Origin: Parabacteroides sp. | GTDB lineage: Bacteria > Bacteroidota > Bacteroidia > Bacteroidales > Tannerellaceae | Assembly (NCBI GenBank): GCA_028689545.1 | Contig: JAQVCX010000030.1 | Location: 1 to 33,689 of the forward strand | Length of the DNA stretch: 33,689 bases | Direction of reading: 5' to 3' | Made by a program: the position numbers and the translations under genes | Shown: one piece after another, positions 5,233 through 13,073 of the stretch | Position numbering within the stretch: the first letter of the stretch is position 1 | How the letters are laid out: every line of letters starts with the position of its first letter | Notes under the pieces: model-generated | Databases searched by the model: none | What the model was told of the DNA's origin: nothing | What the model saw: only the letters and a program-made list of their open reading frames with translations

Positions 5233-6954
5233 CTATCTTCCCTCCGGTATGATACTTTGGCTTTTCAGCTCCTTGGCGATCTGGTCGCTTTGGGCGAAGC
5301 GATCCTCCAGCGCGGCTTGCAGGCGGAGCCGCTCGTCGGGTGTCGTCGCCGTGCGGAGAGACTCCAGGATGTGGGCTATCTCCCGGTGGGCGAACGACTC
5401 GGCGTAGAGGAGCACCCGGGAATAGGTCTCGGCGGGAAGCCCCTCCGCCGGTATCGGCCCGGTGTCCGGCGGGGCGGAGGCGCGGAGGGAGAGGATAAGG
5501 GCGGAGAGGCCCTCGTCCGCTATCCCGTCCGGGTGCTTGCCCTCGGCCAGGAGGTGGAGCAGGCGGGCGTGTCCGGGGTCCTTTAGGGGAAGGTCGTTGT
5601 CCGTCAGCCCGTCGCGCACCCATGCGGGCAGGGAGATCTTGTTCCCGTCGGTGTCGTAGAATATCCGGTCGTGGTGCGTGAGGCAGAAGCGCAGCAACGC
5701 CCTTTCCCCGGGCAATACGGGCGTGTCTCCCGCGGGTTCCTTAGCCGGCGCGGGCGAAGGAGCGTCTCCCGGGCCCGGGATGGCCCGCGTCTCCTGCCGA
5801 AGCACCTCTACCGGGATGCCGGTCGCCCCGGATAGCTCCCCGAGCCTGTTGTAGACGGCCAGGGGCGAGGCGAGCAGTTTTATCTCCCCCAGTACCCCGC
5901 TGATGGCGGCGGTGTCTGTACGGGGCCGGGAAGCCGCCTGGCGGACGCGATAGGAGAGGTAGTCCCGCGTACCGTCTTGTGCCAGGCGTGCCAGCTCGTC
6001 GCTCCCTTTCTGGCGGTACACCTCGTCCGGGTCCATGCCGTCGGGCAGGAGGAGCAGGTCTACGGCGCATCCCGCGGCGAGGAGTCTATGGGCGCACCGT
6101 ACGGTGTTCAGCCGCCCCGCCGGGTCGGGATCGAGGGAGAGCGTCACCCGCTGGGTCAGCCTCCGTATCATGCGTATGTGCTCCTCGGTGAGCGCCGTGC
6201 CGCATAGCCCCGCGGCGTACCGTATGCCCGCGGCGTGATAGGCGAGCACGTCTTTGTAGCCCTCGCAAAGCAGTACGCGCCCCTCGGAGCGCACGGCCTT
6301 CACCGCCTCGTGCAGCCCGTAGAGGATATGCCCCTTGTGGTAGGCGGGGCTATCGGGGGAGTTGACGTATTTGCTCTCCTTTCCCGCCGGGGTAAGCCTT
6401 CGTCCGGCGAATCCGGCCACCTGTCCGCCGGTGGTGCGGATCGGGAAGACAAGCCGGTTCAGGAAGGGCCTGAACGCTTTCGGGACATCTGGCGGGCAAA
6501 GCCCCACGCCGAAGCTCCGGTAGGCCTCCCGCAGCCTCTCGCCGTCCTCCTCCGCGCGGGTCGTCCCCACGAGGCCGCCCGGGGGCAGGAGGCCGTGGGC
6601 GAAGGCCTCGTTCGCCCGCAGCAACGCCTCCCGCTCGTCTCGCCGCTCGTCTCGCGCCCCGGCGGTCTCCTCCACCTCTATGCCGTATTTGCGGGCCAGC
6701 AGGCGCACCGCCTCCTCGAAGCCGCATCCCTCCATGTGGCGTACGAGGCGTATCGAATCCGCCGCCTCGGCGCAGCTGAAGCACTTGCCGATGTTCTTCG
6801 CCGGGGAGACACGGAAGGAGGGGTGCCGCTCGTCGTGGAAGGGGCAGAGCGCCACGAGGTCTTTCCCCGAGCGGTGTAGCGTGAGGTAGGCGGAGGCCAC
6901 CTCGTCGATGCGGGCGGTCTCCCGCACCTTGCGTAGCGTATCGTCCGTCAGCAT
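5233..6954 (-). CDS. DnaG-type primase (CHC2 zinc finger plus TOPRIM)
   Basis: The 573-residue protein has the layout of bacterial primase. An N-terminal CHC2 zinc finger is formed by C37, H40, C58 and C61 within CPFHDERHPSF and KCFSCAEAAD. A catalytic core follows, with FPIRTTGGQVAGFAGRRL (about 170-190) and the TOPRIM motifs CEGYKDVLAYHAAG (about 230) and LSLDPDPAGR (about 280). The second motif has DPDPAG where DnaG usually has DGDxAG, with the metal-binding acidic residues kept. It should make RNA primers for a replication fork set by the helicase encoded just upstream; the two genes overlap by 7 bases. It is separate from the housekeeping dnaG by context and is most likely element-borne. 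Strong GC richness produces long antisense open frames that are not genes. Confidence 0.85.
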   Translation of the reverse strand: MLTDDTLRKVRETARIDEVASAYLTLHRSGKDLVALCPFHDERHPSFRVSPAKNIGKCFSCAEAADSIRLVRHMEGCGFEEAVRLLARKYGIEVEETAGARDERRDEREALLRANEAFAHGLLPPGGLVGTTRAEEDGERLREAYRSFGVGLCPPDVPKAFRPFLNRLVFPIRTTGGQVAGFAGRRLTPAGKESKYVNSPDSPAYHKGHILYGLHEAVKAVRSEGRVLLCEGYKDVLAYHAAGIRYAAGLCGTALTEEHIRMIRRLTQRVTLSLDPDPAGRLNTVRCAHRLLAAGCAVDLLLLPDGMDPDEVYRQKGSDELARLAQDGTRDYLSYRVRQAASRPRTDTAAISGVLGEIKLLASPLAVYNRLGELSGATGIPVEVLRQETRAIPGPGDAPSPAPAKEPAGDTPVLPGERALLRFCLTHHDRIFYDTDGNKISLPAWVRDGLTDNDLPLKDPGHARLLHLLAEGKHPDGIADEGLSALILSLRASAPPDTGPIPAEGLPAETYSRVLLYAESFAHREIAHILESLRTATTPDERLRLQAALEDRFAQSDQIAKELKSQSIIPEGR

Positions 6955-8402
6955 TCGAACAGGTCCTTTCCTTTAGGCTTGGAGGCGGTATTCCGGGGCT
7001 TGCCGGGGGGCGTTTGCTGGAGATCGTCCCAGAAGGTGGTCATGCCCTCGTCGTGCATGAAGCGCACCTGGCCTATCTCGCCGTGGCGGTTCTTGGCCAG
7101 CAGTATCGTGCCCCTCCCTTGGGTGGACTGGCGCGTCTCCGGGTCTTCCTGTATGTTTATCACGGCTAGGCGGCTGATGAAGGCCACCGTGTCGGCGTCT
7201 TGCTCGATAGAGCCGGAGTCGCGCAGGTCGGACAACTGGTACTTGATGTTGGCCCCCCTCGTCTCGCAATTGCGGTTCAGCTGGCAGAGCAGCACGACCG
7301 GTATCCGCTCGTCCATGGCCATTATCTTCGTCTTGCGGGGGATCGCGGAGATGGCCTCGTTCGGTGTCTTCCCCTTGTCGTCCCGGTTCATCAGCTGCAG
7401 GTAGTCGATGATGACCAGCGCGCACTTCCCCTGCCGCTTGCGCAGGGCTACGTCGGCGTATATCTCGTCTATCCGTATGTCCGAGCGTTGGTTGATAAGT
7501 ATCGGCAGGCTTTCCAGCAGTCGGCTCGCCTCCTCCAGCGCCTTCATCTCGTCCTCGGTAGTGGTGCCCTTGTTGATCTTCGACGGCTCCACGTGGGCTA
7601 TCTGCCCCAGTATCCTGAAAAGCAGCTGTTCCCTCGACATCTCCAGGCTGTAGATGCAAACCGGCATCCCCTGCTTGGCGGCGTTCACGGCCATGAAGAG
7701 GGCGAAGGCGGTCTTTCCCATGCCCGGGCGGGCGGCGAAGACGTGCAGCGATCCGTCCTGCAAGCCCCCCGTCAGCTTGTCCAGCTGCCCCAGCCCGGTA
7801 TAGATGCCCGGCGTGCCTCCGCTGGACACCCGCTCGCGTATCTCCCGCACCCTGGCCATGGCCTCGGCGGTGGCGGTAGGCATATCCGGTATCTCGTGGG
7901 TGAGGGATAGCTGCCCGCCCAGGTCGTCGGCCACGTCTCCCAGCTCCGCGATGAGCATTCGCGTATCCCGGTCGTCCGTAGCCGCCTTGTGCGTCATCTC
8001 CTGGCATTTCAGTATCAGCTGCCTGGCCACGAAAGCCTCCCTGATGTGCTGGCAATGCGCCCTTACGTACTCGTCGCCCACCTCCAAGTAGCCGTCTTGC
8101 CGGGACAGCGTGAAGAGGTTTGGCAACAGCTTGGCCCTCTCGGGCGATAACCTCCGTATCTCTTTCTCCACGGAGAGTATATCCGTCCCTTCCCCCTTCT
8201 CGTGTAGGTTGAGGTAGGCCTCTATCGCCAAGGCGATATCCGGTTGTGTGAACATCTCCGGGCGCACCCTGAAGGCGATCTCCGCTAGGTTCTTGTGCGA
8301 GGCCAGCAGCCCGAAAAGCAGGGCTTTCTCCGCCTTCATCTCCTCGGGCAAGGCGAGGATGGCGGGAGAGGCGGTACTTTGTTTGAATGAGTTGTTATTC
8401 AT
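6948..8402 (-). CDS. DnaB-type replicative helicase
   Basis: A 484-residue hexameric helicase of the DnaB family. The N-terminal domain (PEEMKAEKALLFGLLASHKN, then FTQPDIALAIEAYLNLHEKG) is followed by the RecA-like ATPase: Walker A in FAARPGMGKTAFALFM (about 230-245), Walker B in ALVIIDYLQLMNRDD (about 330), and the QLNRNCE and DLRDSGSIEQDAD blocks that are diagnostic for DnaB. It unwinds DNA at a fork and recruits the primase whose gene it overlaps by 7 bases; it also overlaps the small upstream gene by 8 bases, so all three are probably translationally coupled. The ATG is at 8400-8402. A helicase-primase pair outside the core replication locus points to a plasmid, phage or integrative element origin. 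Confidence 0.9.
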   Translation of the reverse strand: MNNNSFKQSTASPAILALPEEMKAEKALLFGLLASHKNLAEIAFRVRPEMFTQPDIALAIEAYLNLHEKGEGTDILSVEKEIRRLSPERAKLLPNLFTLSRQDGYLEVGDEYVRAHCQHIREAFVARQLILKCQEMTHKAATDDRDTRMLIAELGDVADDLGGQLSLTHEIPDMPTATAEAMARVREIRERVSSGGTPGIYTGLGQLDKLTGGLQDGSLHVFAARPGMGKTAFALFMAVNAAKQGMPVCIYSLEMSREQLLFRILGQIAHVEPSKINKGTTTEDEMKALEEASRLLESLPILINQRSDIRIDEIYADVALRKRQGKCALVIIDYLQLMNRDDKGKTPNEAISAIPRKTKIMAMDERIPVVLLCQLNRNCETRGANIKYQLSDLRDSGSIEQDADTVAFISRLAVINIQEDPETRQSTQGRGTILLAKNRHGEIGQVRFMHDEGMTTFWDDLQQTPPGKPRNTASKPKGKDLFEC

Positions 8403-8778
8403 GTTGATTACTAAATAAGTGTGTATAATTGGTTATCTCTATGGCAAGTCCGTAGGGGAGTCTCTTCTTGCTGATCACGTTCTTCTCCTTTAGCTCGTTC
8501 AAGCTCTTGCGCACGGCGTAGACCGAGCAGCCCAAGAATGCCGCCAGCTCGGGTATCTTCACGATGCATTGTCCTTTCCTGATGGTGTATCGCTCTCCGT
8601 TGTGCATGCATGAGTAGTCGCCATAGGCTACCTTGCCGTACAGGTAGAATATGATGCCTGCTTGCACCGAGGATTTATTGTCCTTGCAGTAATTCTGGAT
8701 AAGGATATTCAGGAAATGTTTGGGGTACCGTGTGTAACCTTGCTTACGCAGGTCGTCGGGGTTAAATATCTTAGACAT
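8395..8778 (-). CDS. Small helix-turn-helix protein, putative replication initiator or loader
   Basis: A 127-residue protein of unknown family. Residues about 85-115 (IPELAAFLGCSVYAVRKSLNELKEKNVIS) have the pattern of a winged helix-turn-helix, with the recognition helix at VYAVRKSLNELK. The N-terminal half (YPKHFLNILI, then QAGIIFYLYGKVAYGD) resembles the start of phage replisome-organiser proteins, where a similar fold binds the origin. It is first in the operon with the helicase and primase, and the six iteron-like repeats lie 50-150 bases upstream of its ATG (8776-8778). The likely roles are origin recognition, helicase loading, or autorepression at the repeats; the sequence does not decide among them. 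Confidence 0.65.
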   Translation of the reverse strand: MSKIFNPDDLRKQGYTRYPKHFLNILIQNYCKDNKSSVQAGIIFYLYGKVAYGDYSCMHNGERYTIRKGQCIVKIPELAAFLGCSVYAVRKSLNELKEKNVISKKRLPYGLAIEITNYTHLFSNQHE

Positions 8779-8828
8779 AGGCTGATAGTATTATGCCCTA
8801 AGGGCGTTGTTTGTTTCTGTTTCAAATC

Positions 8829-8924
8829 TCGCACCGCTTTTCGCACTGCTTTTCGCATCGATAACCATTTGATTCGCATCGAGTTGACCAAAAATGGTTA
8901 TCTTTTTTCGCACTGCTTTTCGCA
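8829..8924. repeat. Iteron-like cluster with inverted repeat (origin or operator candidate)
   Basis: The minus strand carries six copies of a unit close to AGTGCGAAAAGC. The invariant TCGCA core on the plus strand starts at 8829, 8841, 8853, 8874, 8908 and 8920, so three and two copies are spaced by exactly 12 bases. A 20-base block, TTTTCGCACTGCTTTTCGCA, occurs at 8838-8857 and 8905-8924. Between them, GATAACCATTT (8860-8870) and its perfect complement (8892-8902) form an inverted repeat. An AT-rich tract follows from 8925. Confidence 0.75.
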
Positions 8925-9523
8925 CTTCTATATATAAATATATTAGTGATAATATAAAAAAATATAAGGCGGCAGTTTGTCGCCATTTTTTGCCAAAAAG
9001 AAAATTCATTATATTAATAGTGTTTTTATTCACAATAGACGCAAATCGTAACGGAATGTATGTTCCACTCTTCTTTTATGTAGATCGTGATAGTTAAAAA
9101 ATTATTTATTACTCCCGCAAATGTCGGGATAATAGTTAACAAATACAACACATTTTTCCCTTTAAAAATATGTTTATAAATAGGTTTTTTTGTTCTTTTT
9201 TTGTGTGAGAAAATTAGTAAATTGCGAAGGGATAGTATGCTTTGTGATGAATGTTTTTGGTTCTGAAATGTCAATGCGTAATATGCCTGAATTTATCTAT
9301 TTATATGTGTTATTCTAAATGCTTTGCATCATGTCCAGTATTTTTAGGACCGTACTCTTGCCGCTCCTTATGTGCTGGAGATCCGGTTCGTGAATGGAGT
9401 TTCGATAAAAAGAGACTTTAATTTAAAGCATTTCTTGCCATTTGACATTTTTTTTTGTATCTTGCCGTTGTTTATCAAAGGCAGTGGATGGAGCTGTCTT
9501 GATCGTTTTTTAATGTAAGTCTT
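8925..9523. other. AT-rich non-coding region left of the lipoprotein gene
   Basis: No gene I can support. Bases 8925-8970 are almost pure A and T and directly abut the iterons. A hairpin with TCCCG-CAAATGT-CGGGA (9107-9133) lies in the middle. Short open frames on both strands here are AT-driven and resemble nothing known. Confidence 0.5.
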
Positions 9524-11014
9524 ATGAAAAAGTCTAATTGTAAGTATCAAGGAATATTGTGGTCCTGTCTTCGTGTTTTCTATTGTTGTTGCTGTTTTTT
9601 GGTGTTGCAAGCTTGCCTTAGAATGGAATTCCAAGAACAGAAAGAGAATCATTTGAAAGATGAAGAGGATGATAAAAAGCAAAATGGAGAGACTATCTTG
9701 CCTGATTTAAGCGTACCCGATAAATTGGATTGGCAAATGATTCATATAGCTATTCCTTTATCGGCTATTAAGGATCCGGATCTCGTGCGGGTTCGCATAC
9801 CTGTTTTGAAGTATGATAAGAAATTAGCGTATAGCTATACTTTTGATGATTGCGTGGTAGCGGCTTATGGTAAAGCGTTTTGTATGATTAACCGGAAATG
9901 GGTAGACAAGGAGAAATTCTATCATGTAGGCCAGCAAAGAAGTACGGGCTTTATGCCTCCAAAGTCATTAGGATATACGGATGGATGTGGAAATGAGAGA
10001 CGTTTCACCTTTGGGGTAGCGATCTGGCCAGATATGGAAAACCGCAATATTGATAGTTTTATGAATCCTGTTGGGCGTGAGATAGGAAAATATTATCCAT
10101 ATCTGGTATGGAGAGATATCGTTCCTCTTTTGGATTTTGGATGCGATATATATTTCCATAATGTAAATGAGATAAAGTACGGAAATGAAGATGTCAATAA
10201 TTTGCTTAAAGGTCTAGTCGCATGCCAGGATACTACGGTCAAGAAGCTGGGGCGTGGTATGAAAGTCTTAGTTCGCTCTGATGGCAATGATCTGTATGTG
10301 GATGCGGGAAGAAAGTATGAGGACGTGGTGTTTATGTGTGCCTCAGCCTCACCAGACCCGGACATCCCCTTTGCAATCAACTTGAGGGATGATAAATTTG
10401 ACTTATATAAGAAGTGTCAATCACGGCGGTATACGGAATTGACACCTAACGCGGAAGAGCTGATGGCAGGTATTGAAGAGGTTCATGGTACGTCGTATTC
10501 GTGGTTACATGATTTTAGCCACGCTCCTAATGATTTTCAATATATATTGGATCTATTCGTCCGTATCAATGATACGTATGGAAAAGATGGTGATGATTCA
10601 ATATGGTTTGCTTCTTTAGATGAGATCTTTGAATACGTCAACTTCCGAAAGAATTGTGAGATAACGAAAGTGGTATCGAATGATAGTTTGTATGTGAGAT
10701 TTGAATGCGATTTATCTGATGTACCGGATAAATTTCAATATCATCGTGATTTTTCGGTCCTATTATCCGGTGTTGATAGTAAGAATATAAAGATAGGTTC
10801 AGGTTCAGGTGTATATGGCCTATCATATGCGGAGATGGAAAATAAGGATCTACTAATCAATATAAATTGCAATTCTTCTCTATTGGAAAAGGCGGAACGT
10901 TACACCAAGCTTTTTGAGAATGATCACTTGGGGGAAAAGAAGGAGGATGCTTTATATTTTATAAACCAATTGAAGGAAGAATATAGGATTCCATTTCTTA
11001 TGAGGTGCAAGTGA
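9524..11014 (+). CDS. Lipoprotein related to polysaccharide deacetylases
   Basis: A 496-residue protein with a lipoprotein signal: positive N-terminus, hydrophobic stretch with four consecutive Cys, and LVLQAC with the modified Cys at 31. After an acidic linker rich in Glu, Asp and Lys, residues about 105-125 read YSYTFDDCVVAAY, close to the TFDDG metal-binding motif of NodB-type deacetylases. FGCDIYFHNVNE (about 205) and YSWLHDFSHAPNDF (about 325), then SIWFASLDEIFEY, resemble the later catalytic blocks of that fold. The C-terminal third has no recognised domain. It probably removes acyl groups from a cell-surface glycan at the outer membrane. It stands alone between an AT-rich region and a strong terminator, and its AT-rich codon use differs from the replication operon. 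The family assignment is by motif only; full catalytic competence is uncertain because the TFDDG Gly is Cys. Confidence 0.65.
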   Translation: MKKSNCKYQGILWSCLRVFYCCCCFLVLQACLRMEFQEQKENHLKDEEDDKKQNGETILPDLSVPDKLDWQMIHIAIPLSAIKDPDLVRVRIPVLKYDKKLAYSYTFDDCVVAAYGKAFCMINRKWVDKEKFYHVGQQRSTGFMPPKSLGYTDGCGNERRFTFGVAIWPDMENRNIDSFMNPVGREIGKYYPYLVWRDIVPLLDFGCDIYFHNVNEIKYGNEDVNNLLKGLVACQDTTVKKLGRGMKVLVRSDGNDLYVDAGRKYEDVVFMCASASPDPDIPFAINLRDDKFDLYKKCQSRRYTELTPNAEELMAGIEEVHGTSYSWLHDFSHAPNDFQYILDLFVRINDTYGKDGDDSIWFASLDEIFEYVNFRKNCEITKVVSNDSLYVRFECDLSDVPDKFQYHRDFSVLLSGVDSKNIKIGSGSGVYGLSYAEMENKDLLININCNSSLLEKAERYTKLFENDHLGEKKEDALYFINQLKEEYRIPFLMRCK

Positions 11015-11039
11015 TCTATCTGGCTTGCTATTAAAGAAT

Positions 11040-11083
11040 TTGAGGTTATTCTCTCTTTCTTGCAAAAGAAAAAATAACCTCAA
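11040..11083. terminator. Bidirectional terminator between lipoprotein gene and polysaccharide operon
   Basis: TTGAGGTTATT at 11040-11050 pairs perfectly with 11073-11083, and an inner stem TTTCTT (11056-11061) pairs with AAGAAA (11066-11071). It lies between convergent gene ends (11014 and 11131) and can stop both units. Confidence 0.75.
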
Positions 11084-11130
11084 TCCTATGATAATAGGGG
11101 GGAGTTAATCGGGGCGTGTCTCGCGAATCC

Positions 11131-11982
11131 TTATTTAATGAGGTTAGACTCCTCGTCTTTAAACACTTTTTTGGGCTTGAAATAGAAGAAGAAATGCTTC
11201 ATGTGCTTAGCGATCTGTCGCTTTAGGATTTGAAGCATCGAACCGTCTCCTAGAATTGAACGATAGCTTGTTAAAGCCCAAGCCTTTCGGTTTGTGACTA
11301 AGATGATTTTACCATATTTTTTTAGCCGTAGGGCCATGCTTCCATCCTCTCCTCTTTTGATATCGGTCCTGTATCCGACTTCTCTCCCCAGTTCGGTCTT
11401 GTAACAGAAGACGGCTCCTCTAGCTACAGCTTCCGGACGCTTGATCATTAAGCTTTTGAAATGGCAGAATCTGGCGAAATCGTATAACAATAGAGAGATA
11501 CTGGAGAACTTTCCATCGGGTATGAACCTATATATACCAGTCACGGCTGCTACATCTTTCTTCTCTAAATATGATAGCATGGTTTCTATGTAGAGTGGGG
11601 GATATAATGTATCCGCGTCTATGCACAAATAATACTTTCCCCGGGCATGATCCTGCCCACATGACCTGGCGAATCCAGGGCCTTTACGTAATTCCTTGAA
11701 ATAACGAACTCCGCATTGTCGGTATACATATTCGGTTTGGTCGGTAGAGTTATTATCTATACCGATGATCTCAAAGGAATGACGAGACTTGTTATTCGCT
11801 AAAGACCATAAACAGGCTATTAAGTTGTCTTGCTCGTTATGAGCTATGACAACTACGGAAGCCGTGGGATGTTCTTCTTTGTTATGGGTGCTAATCTTTT
11901 CGTTTATTTCATGAAGGATAGAAGATTCTACCGATTCATAAGGTCGCCCATATACAGGGAGATATTTTTTATACCATTTCAT
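11131..11982 (-). CDS. Glycosyltransferase family 2
   Basis: A 283-residue GT-A enzyme. After about 40 N-terminal residues the GT2 core begins with ASVVVIAHNEQDNLIACLWS, then GIDNNSTDQTE, and the metal-binding DAD in YLCIDADTLYPPLY (about 145). An acidic GEDGSM near 225 is at the place of the usual ED acceptor motif. One weak hydrophobic segment is near residue 175 (ISLLLYDFARFCHF), so membrane association is peripheral. It transfers one sugar of the repeat unit onto the undecaprenyl-linked acceptor on the cytoplasmic side; donor and linkage are unknown. It is the last gene of the operon, 54 bases after the previous one, before the terminator. Confidence 0.85.
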   Translation of the reverse strand: MKWYKKYLPVYGRPYESVESSILHEINEKISTHNKEEHPTASVVVIAHNEQDNLIACLWSLANNKSRHSFEIIGIDNNSTDQTEYVYRQCGVRYFKELRKGPGFARSCGQDHARGKYYLCIDADTLYPPLYIETMLSYLEKKDVAAVTGIYRFIPDGKFSSISLLLYDFARFCHFKSLMIKRPEAVARGAVFCYKTELGREVGYRTDIKRGEDGSMALRLKKYGKIILVTNRKAWALTSYRSILGDGSMLQILKRQIAKHMKHFFFYFKPKKVFKDEESNLIK

Positions 11983-12036
11983 ATGAGATTATTTATTTAA
12001 AATACTTAGATATAATATTGTATTATAAGATCTGAA

Positions 12037-12921
12037 TTAATTTAAACAGGTTGTATTGGTCAGCCCATGGAAACTCCCTCTGATAAGTGCGGACAAGGAT
12101 GCCCAGTCTCTGCGTAGCAAGTGCTGGAAGATGTTTTTAGGGATGGCGATGGTTAATTGGTACATGATGGATAGGAAAAAGGAGAGGCCTTCCCGGTTTC
12201 GGCGTACGAACAGCATACGGCTACGGGTGAGGTAATAGAGCCGTTGCGGGCTGCCTCGCTTGATCGTCATGCTTTCCTTGTGAAATACCGTGGCGGCGGG
12301 CTCGTACCAGGTCTCATAGCCATGGCGGTGAAGCTGCAGGCTCCAGTCTAGCTCCTCGTAGAAGAGGAAGTAAACCTCCGTCATAGCTCCTGCTTTCTCG
12401 ATAACTTTCCGGCTGGTCATCACGCAAGCCCCGTGGATGGCATCCGTGCGTTTAGACTGGTCGAAGGCGGCACGGTCTGTCTGGTAGACTCCCACGAGCT
12501 GGTAGCTCGCCCGGATGGGATGGGCGGACTCGTAACCGGCGTATTGTATCGTGTCTTGCCGGTACGCGTACTTGATCTTGGGGGAGACGGCGCCGATCCT
12601 CGTATCCTGCCGCAGGCGTTCCACCAATGCTTTTAGCACGGGTGCCGTTATGATAATGTCGTTGTTGATATATAAGATGTAATCCCCCTTAGCCGCCCGA
12701 TACCCTAGGTTGTTCGCTCCGGCGAACCCGAGGTTCTTGTCGCTTCGGATCACCCGGGCGCTGTCGCCCAGCGCCTTCTCTAGCCTCTCGCCGTCGCCGT
12801 TCGGCGAGGCGTTGTCCACCACGATAAACTCATAGGGATAATCCTCGAACTGGCGGAAGCTTTCCGCCAGCTCAAGCGTGTCTTTGCCTCCGTTGTAATT
12901 GACGGTTATGATTGATACCAT
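12037..12921 (-). CDS. Glycosyltransferase family 2, rhamnosyltransferase-like
   Basis: The 294 residues start directly with the GT2 core: VSIITVNYNGGKDTLEL, VVDNASPNGDGERL, SDKNLGFAGANNLGYRAAKG and YILYINNDIII (the NND takes the DXD place, about residue 90). FYEELDWSLQLHRHGYE (about 205) is the acceptor-side ED motif typical of rhamnosyl- and related transferases. The C-terminus is basic with a hydrophobic segment and probably lies on the inner membrane. It adds one sugar to the lipid-linked repeat unit. It follows the 44-residue ORF after 4 bases and is more GC-rich than its two neighbouring transferases, so the operon looks assembled from pieces. Confidence 0.85.
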   Translation of the reverse strand: MVSIITVNYNGGKDTLELAESFRQFEDYPYEFIVVDNASPNGDGERLEKALGDSARVIRSDKNLGFAGANNLGYRAAKGDYILYINNDIIITAPVLKALVERLRQDTRIGAVSPKIKYAYRQDTIQYAGYESAHPIRASYQLVGVYQTDRAAFDQSKRTDAIHGACVMTSRKVIEKAGAMTEVYFLFYEELDWSLQLHRHGYETWYEPAATVFHKESMTIKRGSPQRLYYLTRSRMLFVRRNREGLSFFLSIMYQLTIAIPKNIFQHLLRRDWASLSALIRGSFHGLTNTTCLN

Positions 12922-12925
12922 GATA

Positions 12926-13060
12926 TTATTTTTTATTGACCTTCACCCATTCCTTTTTGTCGAAGTCACTTCCGGTTGTAACATAATTCCCTAGAGTAAC
13001 TGGACCTGCTAATAATAGGTAATGCAGCGTTTTTTTTAATTGAGGATAATTGTTTAACAT
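12926..13060 (-). CDS. Small 44-residue ORF within the glycosyltransferase operon
   Basis: ATG at 13058-13060 opens MLNNYPQLKKTLHYLLLAGP, and the ORF ends in EWVKVNKK and TAA at 12926-12928, four bases before the next gene. It begins 13 bases after the TuaH-like gene. The fit between two tightly packed genes suggests either a real small protein or a remnant of a longer gene lost from the operon. No domain was recognised; it is soluble and basic at its end. Confidence 0.35.
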   Translation of the reverse strand: MLNNYPQLKKTLHYLLLAGPVTLGNYVTTGSDFDKKEWVKVNKK

Positions 13061-13073
13061 ATTCTTGATTATA

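Noticed and set aside
6235..6879. 214-codon rightward open frame inside the primase gene
   Set aside because: It is antisense to a well-supported primase with all motifs; the length follows from high GC content.
6973..8055. 360-codon leftward open frame inside the helicase gene
   Set aside because: It is a shifted frame of the DnaB-type gene with low-complexity Gly/Arg/Ala content and no domain.
8791..9033. 80-codon leftward open frame upstream of the small replication gene
   Set aside because: It runs through the iteron repeats (giving KAVRKAVR-like repetition) and has no family; the repeats explain the region better.
9341..9415. Short leftward frame ending in LQHIRSGKSTVLKILDMMQS, like the tail of an ATPase or integrase
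   Set aside because: Only about 35 codons without a start and with no upstream continuation; too little to call a gene remnant.
12433..12636. 67-codon rightward frame within the rhamnosyltransferase-like gene
   Set aside because: Antisense shadow of a clear GT2 core.
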